Below, in pieces: positions 1 through 9,132 of a DNA stretch of 64,000 nucleotides; within the stretch, counting starts at the first letter, position 1; each line of letters starts with the position of its first letter. Under the pieces are notes generated by a model that saw nothing but the letters and a program-made list of their open reading frames with translations, had not been told where the DNA came from and ran no database searches. The DNA is taken from the NCBI GenBank assembly GCA_024228575.1, contig JAAETH010000054.1:1-64000 (forward strand). Direction: 5' to 3'. The translations under genes were made by a program, and so were the position numbers. The DNA is from Actinomycetes bacterium. GTDB lineage: Bacteria; Actinomycetota; Acidimicrobiia; Acidimicrobiales; Poriferisodalaceae.

Positions 1-10
1 GCGCGAGAGC

Positions 11-51
11 GTCCAAGATCAGGGGGCCCAAACAAGCCCTCGATCTTGGAC
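11..51. repeat. Hairpin ahead of the IS982-type transposase
   Basis: Arms GTCCAAGATC (11-20) and GATCTTGGAC (42-51) are perfectly complementary over 10 bp, with an inner AGGG/CCCT pairing and a G/C-rich loop. It sits directly before the transposase start at 59. It could be the terminator of a gene left of the window, or an insertion-sequence end structure that limits read-in transcription. No T-run follows. Confidence 0.5.
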
Positions 52-58
52 CAAGCGC

Positions 59-966
59 ATGAACCCTGACCTGGACGCTCTCGCCACCAGAATGTACGTG
101 ACGATCGACGACGCCCTGAAAGCCCACCCCCACTGGGCGCCCGAACGCTCCAAAGTCGGCATCACACCCAAACTCTGCGACGCCGAACTTGTCACCCTCG
201 CCGTCATCCAAGCCCTACTCGGCTACACGTCCGAAGCCCGATTCATCCGCTACGCACGCACCCGCCTACGTCCCTGGTTTCCCTACATCCCCAAACGATG
301 CGGCTACAGCAAACGCCTACACCGGTCCGGCCAGCTACTCACCCACATCAACGCGTTCTTGGCCCGCCAATGCCCCAGCTGCAACGACAACCTGTGGCTC
401 GTGGACTCCACACCCGTCGAATGCGGCCGCTCCCGCGAAACGGCGAAACGCTCCGATCTGGCCGGCTGGGCCCAATACGGCTACTGCGCCAACCACTCCC
501 GCTACTTCTGGGGCCTACGCCTCCACCCGATCCCCACACCCTCAGGACTACCCATCACCTACGCGCTCACCGGCGCCCAAACCGACGAACGCGAAACCTG
601 CCTCCAAATGCTGCACCAGCCGACCTCGACACCACCGGGCGGATCCTCATCGCAGACATCCGCTACCGCTCAGCCGACTTCGAAACCGACATCAACACCG
701 GCGGCATGACCCTCATCCGCCCAGCCACCAAGGGTGAGAAACCCCGCCCAGGCCAACAAGCCCTACACGCCTGGCGTCAGACCATCGAATCGATCTTTGA
801 CACCCTCAAAGACCAACTCGGCCTCGAACGCCACGGCGCACGCACCCGACTCGACGTCGCGGCCCGCGTTCAACAACACATCCTCGCATTCACCGCGGCC
901 ATCTGGCACAACGAAACCACCCACCGTCACGGACCCGCACGATCACTCATCGCCTACGACCACTAG
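59..966 (+). pseudogene. IS982-family DDE transposase, frameshifted
   Basis: DDE transposase of the IS982 type, split over two reading frames. The first frame (from ATG 59) carries the N-terminal region, the first catalytic Asp in VDSTPVE, and the block ending QTDERETCLQMLHQ. The match then moves to the -1 frame near 617-620, which continues DLDTTGRILIADIRYRS (second Asp) and ESIFDTLKDQLGLERHGAR (catalytic Glu), ending at the stop at 966. Joined, the product is about 300 aa, normal for the family. No slippery heptamer is visible at the junction, so a single-base lesion is more likely than programmed frameshifting. I could not identify convincing terminal inverted repeats or target duplications, so the element ends are unknown. 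The transposase is probably inactive. Confidence 0.85.
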
Positions 967-988
967 CCCCTTGGAACCAACCAACTAG

Positions 989-1036
989 CCGAGCACGTCT
1001 GGGTTTGCTGGGTCCGTGCTCTATCCGAGCACGTCT
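989..1036. repeat. 12-bp direct repeat at the 3' end of the acyl-CoA dehydrogenase gene
   Basis: CCGAGCACGTCT occurs at 989-1000 and again at 1025-1036. Read on the minus strand each copy encodes Asp-Val-Leu-Gly, and each is followed by an in-line TAG, so the last codons and stop of the dehydrogenase appear twice. The outer copy lies just beyond the IS982-type remnant. It may be a local duplication or the remnant of a disrupted neighbour. Confidence 0.5.
1015..1033 (-). terminator. Stem-loop over the stop of the acyl-CoA dehydrogenase
   Basis: CGTGCTC (1015-1021) and GAGCACG (1027-1033) form a perfect 7-bp stem with a 5-nt loop spanning the TAG at 1021-1023. The same GAGCACG arm recurs at 991-997, giving an alternative fold. 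No U-tract follows on the minus strand, so factor-independent termination is only possible, not certain. Confidence 0.35.
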
Positions 1037-2157
1037 TTGGAAATGATGGTCTTCATGATCTCCGAGGTGCCTCCGTAGATCCGCGAGATCCGGGCGTCGA
1101 CATATGCGTTCCCGATCGGATACTCGGCCATGTATCCGTATCCGCCGAACAGCTGGAGGCACCGATCGACCGTGCGCCCCTGAAGTTCGCTGCCCCACAG
1201 CTTTGCTCTGGCCGCTTGTGCCGCCGAGAGTTCACCCGCGTTCAGCTGGGTGATGCACTGTTCGATGAATGGGCGGGTCACCTCGACCTCGGTCGACACA
1301 TCGGCCAGCTCGAACTTGGTGTTCTGGAACGATGCGATCGACTGGCCGAATGCCTGGCGTTCCTTCACATAGTCGACCGTCCAACCGAGCGCCGCCTCGG
1401 CCGCGGCCAGCCCGGTCACCCCGATCGAGAGGCGCTCCTGGGCCAGGTTGAACTGCAGGTACTCCAGGGCATGGCCTTCCTCGCCCAGAATGTTCGCAGC
1501 GGGGACCCTGACATCGTCGAAGAACAGCTCGGCGGTATCGCCCGAGTGTTGGCCGATCTTGTCCAGGTTGCGCCCGCGCTCGAATCCGGGCATATCTCGC
1601 TCGAGCACGATGAGTGACAGACCGGAGCGACCTTCGCCGGTGCGGCACACCACGATGACGAGATCGCTGTTGATGCCATTCGTGATGAACGTCTTGGCAC
1701 CGTTGACGATGTACTCGTCGCCGTCGCGCACCGCAGTTGTGGCGATCGAGGCGAGGTCAGAGCCGGTGCCCGGCTCGGTCATGGCGATGGCCGTGATCAA
1801 CTCGCCGGTGGCGATACCCGGCAGCCAGCGGGCCGCCTGCTCGTCGTCGCAGTACTCGATGAAGTAGGGCGTGCACACGTCGTTGTGCAGTGTGAAGCCT
1901 CCCGGTCCACCACCTCCGCCCGAATAGATGAGCTCCTCGTCGATGACGGCGTTGAAACGGAAGTCCTTCACCCCGCCGCCACCGTGTTCCTCAGGCACCG
2001 CCATTCCGAGGAAGCCATGCCGGCCCGCCTCCGGGTAGAGCGAGCGGTCCATGATTCCGGCCTTCTCGAACTCCTCGAATCGAGGTGTGACCCGGTCGCT
2101 CAGGAACGACCTGAAGCTCTCGCGAAACAGGTCGTGCTCTTCTTCATAGATCGTCAT
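1021..2157 (-). CDS. Acyl-CoA dehydrogenase, LCAD/IVD-like
   Basis: FAD-dependent acyl-CoA dehydrogenase of 378 aa, the usual length. It would oxidise an acyl-CoA to the trans-2-enoyl-CoA and pass electrons to ETF. The N-terminal helical domain is followed by the FAD/substrate signature AMTEPGTGSDLASI and the C-terminal FGGYGYMAEYPI block. At the position where short/medium-chain enzymes carry their base (IYEGT) it reads IYGGTSEI. An LAQERLSIG motif on the preceding domain matches the Glu used by long-chain and isovaleryl-CoA dehydrogenases, so it is probably active with a long or branched acyl chain. The start ATG 2157 has AGGAGG about 12 nt upstream. Its 3' end abuts an IS982-type remnant. 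Substrate is not determined. Confidence 0.9.
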   Translation of the reverse strand: MTIYEEEHDLFRESFRSFLSDRVTPRFEEFEKAGIMDRSLYPEAGRHGFLGMAVPEEHGGGGVKDFRFNAVIDEELIYSGGGGGPGGFTLHNDVCTPYFIEYCDDEQAARWLPGIATGELITAIAMTEPGTGSDLASIATTAVRDGDEYIVNGAKTFITNGINSDLVIVVCRTGEGRSGLSLIVLERDMPGFERGRNLDKIGQHSGDTAELFFDDVRVPAANILGEEGHALEYLQFNLAQERLSIGVTGLAAAEAALGWTVDYVKERQAFGQSIASFQNTKFELADVSTEVEVTRPFIEQCITQLNAGELSAAQAARAKLWGSELQGRTVDRCLQLFGGYGYMAEYPIGNAYVDARISRIYGGTSEIMKTIISKDVLG

Positions 2158-2231
2158 CGCTGCGGGCGTCCTCCTGGATCAGTTCCAACGTAGCGCCCTG
2201 CTTCATCGAGCTCGAACGTTACCGCTCGCCG

Positions 2232-2279
2232 ATCTGGGTGCTTCGGGCTCTCACCCGTGAGAGTTTGGGGTACCCAGAT
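2232..2279 (+). repeat. 48-bp palindromic element, copy A
   Basis: Outer arms ATCTGGGT (2232-2239) and ACCCAGAT (2272-2279), inner arms CTCTCAC (2248-2254) and GTGAGAG (2257-2263), followed by TTTGGGG. The same 48-bp layout with identical spacing recurs at 59212-59259 and 60258-60305, all in the same orientation. This copy lies 17 bp beyond the typA stop and could fold as a long hairpin in transcripts of either strand. Confidence 0.85.
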
Positions 2280-2296
2280 GTGAGACCGCCGCGGCG

Positions 2297-4129
2297 TTAC
2301 CCGCGGTCGTGTTTGAGGCGCTTGAGGCTCCGGGCTCGTTCGCCCGCAGCCAGGACAACCTTGCGAAGACGGACGTTCGCGGGGGTCACCTCGACGCATT
2401 CGTCGACGGCGATGAACTCGAGCGCCTGTTCCAGCGTCAAGAGTTTCGGCGGCGTGAGCCGCACGGTGTCGTCACTCGACTGGGTGCGTATATTCGTGAG
2501 CTTCTTCTCGCGGCAGACGTTGACATCCATGTCTTCGGACCTCGGGTTCTCGCCGACGATCATTCCCTCGTACACCTCGACGCCGGGGCCAACGAAGAAC
2601 GCCATACGTTCCTGCAACTGCTGGACGGCGTACGGGGTGATCGGCCCCGTGCGATCGGCCACGATGCTGCCGACGACGCGCGTGCGAAGCTCGCCCATCC
2701 AAGGCTCGTATCCCTCGAAATCGTGGTGCAACATTCCGGTGCCGCGGGTTTCGGTCAGGAACTCGGTGCGGAATCCGATGAGCGCACGAGCCGCCACGAC
2801 GTAGTCGAGGCGCACCCAACCCGTCCCGTGGTTGGTCATGTTCATCATCCGGGCCTTGCGCTCGCCGAGAAGCTGGGTGACCGCGCCGACATGTTCCTCG
2901 GGGACGTCGATGGTGAGCCGTTCGGTCGGTTCGTGCAGTACTCCGTCGACCTCCTTGGTGACGACCAAGGGTTTGCCGACCGTCAATTCGAAGCCCTCGC
3001 GGCGCATCATCTCGACGAGGATCGCCAGCTGGAGTTCACCTCGCCCCTGGACCTCCCACGCGTCGGGCCGGTCCGTCGGCAGGACACGCAACGAGACATT
3101 GCCGACGAGCTCATTGTCGAGCCTGGCCTTCACGAGGCGGGCGGTCAGCTTCTTGCCGTCCTTGCCAGCGAGCGGGGACGTGTTGACGCCGACGGTCACC
3201 GACAGGGTGGGTTCGTCGACCGTGATGACCGGCATCGGTCGAGGATCTTCGAGATCGGCCAGCGTCTCGCCGATGGTGACCTCCTCGATGCCCGACACGG
3301 CGATGATCTCACCAGGCCCGGCCTCCTCGACCTCGACACGATCGAGGTTCTCGGTCACGTACAGGTTGCCGACCTTGGCGGTGGCGACCGTGCCGTCGGT
3401 GCGGCACCAAGCCACCTGTTGTCCCTGGCGGATCGTTCCGTGCTGCACCCGGCACAGGGCAATTCGCCCCAGGTACGGTGAGGCATCGAGGTTGGTGACC
3501 CAGGCCTGGAGTGGGTGATCCGGGTCGTGGGTCGGAGCCGGAACCGTCTCGATGAGTGTGTCGAACAGGGGGCCTAGATCTGTGCCCGGGTTGTCGAGGT
3601 CGAGCGTCGCGAAGCCCTCTCTGGCGTTCGCGTAGACGATGGGGAACTCGATCTGGTGCTCCTCGGCGTCGAGATCGAGGAACAGCTCGTATGTTGCATC
3701 GATGACCTCGGCGATGCGTGCGTCGGGTCGGTCGATCTTGTTGATGACCAGCACGACGGGCAGGTCGAGTTCGAGTGCCTTGCGCAGCACGAAGCGGGTC
3801 TGGGGCAGCGGGCCCTCGCTGGAATCGACCAGCAAGACGATTCCATCGACCATGGTCAACGCACGTTCGACCTCGCCACCAAAATCGGCGTGGCCGGGTG
3901 TGTCCATGATGTTGATCTTGTGCTGATCGAGGCGGATGGCCGTGTTCTTCGCGAGGATGGTGATGCCCTTCTCGCGCTCGAGATCCATCGAGTCCATGAC
4001 TCGCTCGTTCACATCGGCGTTCTCGCGAAAAGCCCCGGACTGCCAGAGCATCGCGTCGACGAGGGTCGTCTTTCCATGATCGACGTGGGCGACGATCGCC
4101 ACGTTTCTCAGGTCGTCTCGGGTTGCCAT
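2297..4129 (-). CDS. typA: Ribosome-associated translational GTPase TypA/BipA
   Basis: TypA/BipA binds 70S ribosomes at the EF-G site and assists ribosome assembly and stress growth. The product is about 610 aa. It has the G1 motif [10 protein letters not shown] near residue 15, switch [12 protein letters not shown]3 [15 protein letters not shown] and G4 NKIDRPDA. A beta-barrel domain, EF-G-like domains III and V, and the BipA-specific C-terminal domain (HNDFEGY-type region near the middle, then [14 protein letters not shown]) follow. The ATG at 4129 was chosen because homologues begin just before the P-loop and the 18 residues upstream look untranslated. It is divergent from the DUF885 gene. 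A palindromic repeat lies just downstream. Confidence 0.95.
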   Translation of the reverse strand: MATRDDLRNVAIVAHVDHGKTTLVDAMLWQSGAFRENADVNERVMDSMDLEREKGITILAKNTAIRLDQHKINIMDTPGHADFGGEVERALTMVDGIVLLVDSSEGPLPQTRFVLRKALELDLPVVLVINKIDRPDARIAEVIDATYELFLDLDAEEHQIEFPIVYANAREGFATLDLDNPGTDLGPLFDTLIETVPAPTHDPDHPLQAWVTNLDASPYLGRIALCRVQHGTIRQGQQVAWCRTDGTVATAKVGNLYVTENLDRVEVEEAGPGEIIAVSGIEEVTIGETLADLEDPRPMPVITVDEPTLSVTVGVNTSPLAGKDGKKLTARLVKARLDNELVGNVSLRVLPTDRPDAWEVQGRGELQLAILVEMMRREGFELTVGKPLVVTKEVDGVLHEPTERLTIDVPEEHVGAVTQLLGERKARMMNMTNHGTGWVRLDYVVAARALIGFRTEFLTETRGTGMLHHDFEGYEPWMGELRTRVVGSIVADRTGPITPYAVQQLQERMAFFVGPGVEVYEGMIVGENPRSEDMDVNVCREKKLTNIRTQSSDDTVRLTPPKLLTLEQALEFIAVDECVEVTPANVRLRKVVLAAGERARSLKRLKHDRG

Positions 4130-4221
4130 TCCCCTCACCGTCTCAGTTCGGTTGCCGGTGCAGGGTGCTTCCGGACAGAACATTCAACGATACCTGCGCG
4201 ACGGGCGCGTACTCTGCGGGA

Positions 4222-5898
4222 ATGCCCGACATCTTCCACGTCAGCTCGACAGCACTCGAAACCATCCACGAGCTCGATCCGGTCCTTGCGACATTCGAGG
4301 GCGACTACTCGAACAGTTCCGAATGGACGGATCTCTCGCCCGACGGGTTCGCAGCGCAGCGTGAGTTCTGGTCGACGACCAGGTCGGCGTCATTGGCGGC
4401 AGCGGCCGACGGGCGAGACGGCGAGCTGGCCAAGCGTGTGATGGTCGACGAGGCCGACCTACGCCTGGCCGACCTCGACCGCGGCTGGACCGTCCGGGAC
4501 CTGAACAACATCGCTTCGCCCTGGCAGTACATCCGCGAGGTCTTCCACCACTGTCCGGCGGTCACCCACGACGACTGGAACGCCCTCGCCGCGCGGCTCG
4601 AGACGATCGACCAACCGATAGACAGCTACTTCGCCTCGCTGGAAGCGGGCGTCGCTGTGGGCGAGGTGCCGGCCCGCCGTCAGGTCGAGATCGCCATCGA
4701 GCAGGGCCACGACACCGCAGGCGACGAGTCATCGTTCGATGCCATCTCGGGATTCTTCGACGCTGCCGTCGCAGCGGACCCGGCCCTCGAGTCGATGCGC
4801 GATCGGATCGATACCGCCATCGTCAATGCAAAGGCCGAATTCGCCAGGGGGACCACGTGGTTGAGTGAACGGCTCCTGCCGGTCGCACCTGAGAACGATG
4901 CTCTGGGGCGAGACCGCTACGTTGCCGCTGCACGGGTGTGGCTTGGCGCCGACCTCGATCCCGTCGAGACCTACGAATGGGGATGGAGCGAGATCGCCCG
5001 GCTGCGCGAGGATCTGGTCGTCGCCTGTGACAGGGTCGTTGCCGGCGGTTCGGTCGACGAGGTGCTGAACCTGCTGATGACCGACCCGACGAGGGCGGCC
5101 GCCGACGCCGACGAGTTCCTCGACCTCATGCAGCAGCGACAGGAGCAGGCTCTGGCCGACCTCGAGGGCTCACACTTTGATGTCGATCCTCGCATTCGCC
5201 ACGTCGAGGTGACGGCGGCACCGCCCGGGGGCGCCGCTTCACCCTACTATTCGGCACCGTCGGAGGACTTCAGCCGGCCGGGTCGGGTGTGGTACCCGAT
5301 GGAGGGGCGCAAATCGTTCCCGTTGTACGACGAGATCACGACGGCATATCACGAGGGTTTTCCCGGCCATCACCTTCAGGTGGGGACCCAGGTGACCATG
5401 GGGGATCGGTTGTCGCGTTTCCACCGGGTCGCGATCTGGAACCCTGGCTCGGGTGAGGGTTGGGCCCTCTACGCCGAGCGGTTGATGGGAGAGTTGGGAT
5501 ATCTCGACAAGCCCGACTACGAGGTCGGCTTGTTGATGTCGCAGCTGATGCGAGCCTGTCGCATCGTGATCGATATCGGCTGTCATCTCGAACTGCCAAT
5601 TCCGACCTCGTCACCCGTGGCTTCCGGTGGACGTTGGAGTTATGAGGTCGCGGTTCAGATGTTGACAGAGGTCGCTCACCAAACACCTCATGCGGCGAGG
5701 TCCGAGGCGGTGAGATATCTGGGTTGGCCCGGCCAGGCGATCTCGTACAAGGTCGGCGAACAGGCGATCCTCGATCTGCGCGACGAGTGGATTGCCGCGA
5801 ACGGCTCGGGCGATCTTCGTCGTTTCCACGCCGAAGTGCTCGCTATCGGCTCGGTCGGCCTCGACCTCACCCGCTCCCTCGTGCGTGCAACGATGTGA
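4222..5898 (+). CDS. DUF885 family protein, predicted zinc hydrolase
   Basis: 558-aa member of the DUF885 family, which is believed to comprise metallopeptidase-like hydrolases. The hallmark is the HEGFPGHH-type motif (in AYHEGFPGHHLQV, about residue 376), which resembles a gluzincin HExxH zinc site. It is followed by GSGEGWALYAERLM, whose Glu/Tyr residues are conserved in the family. There is no signal peptide, so it is probably cytoplasmic. The ATG at 4222 gives the MPDIFHVSS start; the reading frame stays open for 99 nt upstream but that part is low-quality and includes the typA promoter region. It stands alone, divergent from typA. Substrate unknown; peptidase activity is inference from the motif. 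Confidence 0.85.
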   Translation: MPDIFHVSSTALETIHELDPVLATFEGDYSNSSEWTDLSPDGFAAQREFWSTTRSASLAAAADGRDGELAKRVMVDEADLRLADLDRGWTVRDLNNIASPWQYIREVFHHCPAVTHDDWNALAARLETIDQPIDSYFASLEAGVAVGEVPARRQVEIAIEQGHDTAGDESSFDAISGFFDAAVAADPALESMRDRIDTAIVNAKAEFARGTTWLSERLLPVAPENDALGRDRYVAAARVWLGADLDPVETYEWGWSEIARLREDLVVACDRVVAGGSVDEVLNLLMTDPTRAAADADEFLDLMQQRQEQALADLEGSHFDVDPRIRHVEVTAAPPGGAASPYYSAPSEDFSRPGRVWYPMEGRKSFPLYDEITTAYHEGFPGHHLQVGTQVTMGDRLSRFHRVAIWNPGSGEGWALYAERLMGELGYLDKPDYEVGLLMSQLMRACRIVIDIGCHLELPIPTSSPVASGGRWSYEVAVQMLTEVAHQTPHAARSEAVRYLGWPGQAISYKVGEQAILDLRDEWIAANGSGDLRRFHAEVLAIGSVGLDLTRSLVRATM

Positions 5899-6038
5899 AT
5901 GGGTGAACACGATCTGGTCGCTCGCTGGACGAGCCAGAATCGCTCCTGACCGCGAACTGGCCAAGACCAGGGCGCAGGACCGACGACACTCGGGGTGCGG
6001 GTGTCTCGGCGTCGTTCCAATCGGCGTACCATGCCGCA

Positions 6039-9000
6039 ATGCTCGACGCGCGCGCATCGGCTCTGGCGAAACACTCCTCACATCGGTTTGTACCCGGGGC
6101 ATCATCGCGCCTGCTTGTCAACCGTGCGCGAATCGTCGGCAGGCTCCGGGATCGATTCGAGAATCGACTGACGCTGTTGACCGGCCCCGCCGGGGCTGGG
6201 AAGTCGACATCGCTGATGCTGGCGATGGAGAACAACCGGCTCGATCCCTGGGGTGACGATGTCTTCCTCGGCGCTCTGGAGGCGGACCGCGATCCCGCGA
6301 GCCTCCTGTCCGGGCTTCTCGCAGCGCTGAAGGCTCCCCAACCAGACGAGCTCGAGGTCGCCTTCTCGGCCGTGGTCGAGGCGGTTCTCGGTAGGGCCCC
6401 GGGTCATGTCGCCCTGATCGTCGACGACGTTCACAACGCGATCTCAGAAGAGACCACCGAGGTTCTTGGTTCACTCCTGTATGCCTTGCCCAGCAACGGT
6501 CACCTGGTTCTGGCTGGGCGGTCGATTCCCGACGTGTCGATCGCGCGGCTTCGCGCCCACGGTGAGGTGCTCGAAATCGGAGAACACGAGCTCGACTTCG
6601 ACGACGAGGAACTCCTCCGGCTGGCGGAACTGAGGGGTGATGTCCCAGACCCAGGGTCCGAACCTCCTCCGCGCCACCCGGCCACGGCCGATCTTCGTCT
6701 GACCGCCGGCCTCGGTGCCAGCCAGGACTTCATCTGGGAGGAGGTGTTGTCGCTGCTGCCACCGCAGCGGTTGAGGCACCTGGCGCTAGTGTCGGTACTC
6801 GACCGTGTCGACGATCAGATCGTCGACGTGGTGACGGGCGAGCCGATCAAGGCAGTAGATCTCGTCGAGGGTCTCCCACTGGTCGACCGTTCCGACGATG
6901 GTGTCTGCCGGCTTCATTCGTTGCTGCGCGGTGCCCTCGCTCCACATCTCGGCGAAGAAGAGCGCGACCGGGTCTGTCGGGTCGCGGCCCAGGCGCTCGT
7001 CGAACGCGACGAGTTGCCCGCAGCGATCGCCCTGCTCGACGTCGCCGGCCTGAGCGCCGAACTCCTCGAAGCGGGCAGGGCATACGCCGAGTTGCCCTTG
7101 CTTCGATGCCACAACCACGACGTACGAGCTATCGCTCGGACAGTTCGCCGCCACCAACCCAACTCGGCGTTGGCGTTGTTGCTCGAGATCAAGGCGGCGG
7201 CGACCCCGTACGACACCCCGCATCAAGCTCGATTCGACACCCTTCTTCGTCTCGCACGCGAGGGCGACGATCGACGGGTCGAGGCGCTTGGCCTCACCTA
7301 TGCGCTCGAGGCCAAACTCGCGCGGCGCGAACCGGTTCCCGACGTGTTCGCGGAGAGAATCAGACAGCTCGCCGCAGTCGACTCGCGGGCGATGTTGGCC
7401 GCACGATGGATCGACATTCTCGAACTCCAGAATGCCCACAGGATCGAGGAGGCGCTCGAGCTTCTGCAGCTTCGGCTCGATATCGACCCGGCGGTGATGG
7501 TGAGTTTCGTCGCAGCGCGGATGACCGACCTCGGTCACCCCGAGCTCGTCGGGGCGATGCTGGAACCCGACGACCTTGCCAAGCTTCCTCCGGGCGACGA
7601 GATCTACGTTGCATATGGGATGTGGCTTCGGGGCGAGCTACCCCCAGAGCTCGCGTGGGAGTTCGTTGCAGACATGGTGCCCAGGACCTTCGCCAGACGC
7701 CAGTTGTCGACCGACATGTCACTTTCGGTGGTCGCGGCCCAGATCGCTGGAGGTGCGGGGCTTCTCGACGAGTTGGCCTCCTTCGTCCAGCGCGCCGTCG
7801 AGATCGCTCAGGTGCTACCCGTCCAGCCGGCAGCGTTCGCCCAGGCGGCGGCGGCCAATGCTGCGCTGATCCTCGAGGGAGAAGACGCAGCCAGGGCCGC
7901 CATCGATGCGGCGATCGACCTTGCTGCGGTCGGTGAATGGCCGGTATCTCGCTACCACATCGTCCTGCCGATGCTCTACCTGTTGCGTCCCGACGCCCGT
8001 CCTGTTCTCGACCGTTGTCGCGAACACCTGGGTGCATCGCTGTCGCTCGCCATCGAGGCTGGTGTTGCTCTCGTGGCGGCCCGCGAGTCTGGAGAGTTCA
8101 AGGCAGCGGCCGACCTGCGGTGGTCCGATGAGAACGTGCTGCGAACCCACGTGCCACCACCCCTCCTCGTCGAGTTGTGCTGTGCCGCGGTCGCCGGTGG
8201 TCGCACCGACCTCCAGCCGGTGCTGGACAGGCTCCCTCAGATGCGCACATACCTCGAACGTGTCATCACCGATCGCACGGGTGACCTCCAGGAGGTGGCG
8301 AGGATCTTGCTCAGCGGGCTACCCGCCAGCGCGAACACCTCGGTCGAGATCCGAGCACTCGGCGAGCTGACGGTGTTGCGCGATGGAGTTCCGGTCGACG
8401 ACGAGAACTGGGTCAAACGTGCCAAGGTCAAACAACTGCTGGCCTTGCTGGTCGAACGTCGACACATCAGCCGGGAACTGGCAGCCGATCTGTTGTGGCC
8501 CGACCTCGACGGCGCGCGTGCAGGGAACAATCTGCGCGTGACCCTTTCCCACCTGAACCGTGTGCTCGAACCAGCTCGCAACCGCAGCGACGAAGCCATC
8601 CATATCGAGAGTTCGGGTGATCTGTTGAGGCTGAACTCGGCCGTCCGCATCGACGTCGACGACTTCGAACAGGAGATGAGCAGGGCCACCAAGCTGGACA
8701 CATCGGGGGCTCCCAGCGAGGCTCTCGTGCTGTACCGAAAGGTTCTGGAGCGCTACCGGGGGAGCTACGTCGATGGGATCGACTCGCCGTGGCTGGAGGA
8801 CTCGCGTATCCGACTCCAGTCGTTGGCAGCCGATGCCGCGTCGCGCTTGTGCGAGTTGGTGTTCGCAAGGGGAGAACCCAACGAGGCCGCCGCTCTCGCC
8901 AATCGGGCGCTTCAGATCAGCCCACTGAATGAACGCGCCGGCCGTGGATTTATCACCGCCATCGCCGCTACGGGATCGAAAGGTGAGGCCGCTGCGGCGG

Positions 9001-9086
9001 GACGAGCCCTGCTGCGCCGCTTGTCCGACGCCGAACTCGACCCCGAACCCGAGACCTTGCGCCTGCTGTCCCGATTTGGCGTCTGA
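6039..9086 (+). CDS. Large MalT-like ATPase with C-terminal SARP/BTAD domains
   Basis: 1015-aa predicted transcriptional regulator. An N-terminal STAND-type ATPase has Walker A GPAGAGKST (residues 49-57) and Walker B VALIVDDVH near 125. A long helical TPR-like middle region (about 350-720) follows. The C-terminus has an OmpR/SARP-type winged helix (about 770-870, beginning IRALGELTVLRDG) and a bacterial transcriptional activator domain (about 880-1010, with ALVLYRKVLERYRGSYVDG). Family members couple ligand-driven ATPase oligomerisation to DNA binding. MalT-type proteins normally end in a LuxR helix-turn-helix and AfsR-type proteins put the SARP part first, so this order is uncommon. It is a single gene with no obvious target next to it. 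ATG 6039 was chosen as the first Met before conserved sequence. Confidence 0.85.
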   Translation: MLDARASALAKHSSHRFVPGASSRLLVNRARIVGRLRDRFENRLTLLTGPAGAGKSTSLMLAMENNRLDPWGDDVFLGALEADRDPASLLSGLLAALKAPQPDELEVAFSAVVEAVLGRAPGHVALIVDDVHNAISEETTEVLGSLLYALPSNGHLVLAGRSIPDVSIARLRAHGEVLEIGEHELDFDDEELLRLAELRGDVPDPGSEPPPRHPATADLRLTAGLGASQDFIWEEVLSLLPPQRLRHLALVSVLDRVDDQIVDVVTGEPIKAVDLVEGLPLVDRSDDGVCRLHSLLRGALAPHLGEEERDRVCRVAAQALVERDELPAAIALLDVAGLSAELLEAGRAYAELPLLRCHNHDVRAIARTVRRHQPNSALALLLEIKAAATPYDTPHQARFDTLLRLAREGDDRRVEALGLTYALEAKLARREPVPDVFAERIRQLAAVDSRAMLAARWIDILELQNAHRIEEALELLQLRLDIDPAVMVSFVAARMTDLGHPELVGAMLEPDDLAKLPPGDEIYVAYGMWLRGELPPELAWEFVADMVPRTFARRQLSTDMSLSVVAAQIAGGAGLLDELASFVQRAVEIAQVLPVQPAAFAQAAAANAALILEGEDAARAAIDAAIDLAAVGEWPVSRYHIVLPMLYLLRPDARPVLDRCREHLGASLSLAIEAGVALVAARESGEFKAAADLRWSDENVLRTHVPPPLLVELCCAAVAGGRTDLQPVLDRLPQMRTYLERVITDRTGDLQEVARILLSGLPASANTSVEIRALGELTVLRDGVPVDDENWVKRAKVKQLLALLVERRHISRELAADLLWPDLDGARAGNNLRVTLSHLNRVLEPARNRSDEAIHIESSGDLLRLNSAVRIDVDDFEQEMSRATKLDTSGAPSEALVLYRKVLERYRGSYVDGIDSPWLEDSRIRLQSLAADAASRLCELVFARGEPNEAAALANRALQISPLNERAGRGFITAIAATGSKGEAAAAGRALLRRLSDAELDPEPETLRLLSRFGV

Positions 9087-9132
9087 GTCTGGCGTCTGGC
9101 CTTGCCTGTGGCCGGAGTCGGACTCGCCCCTC

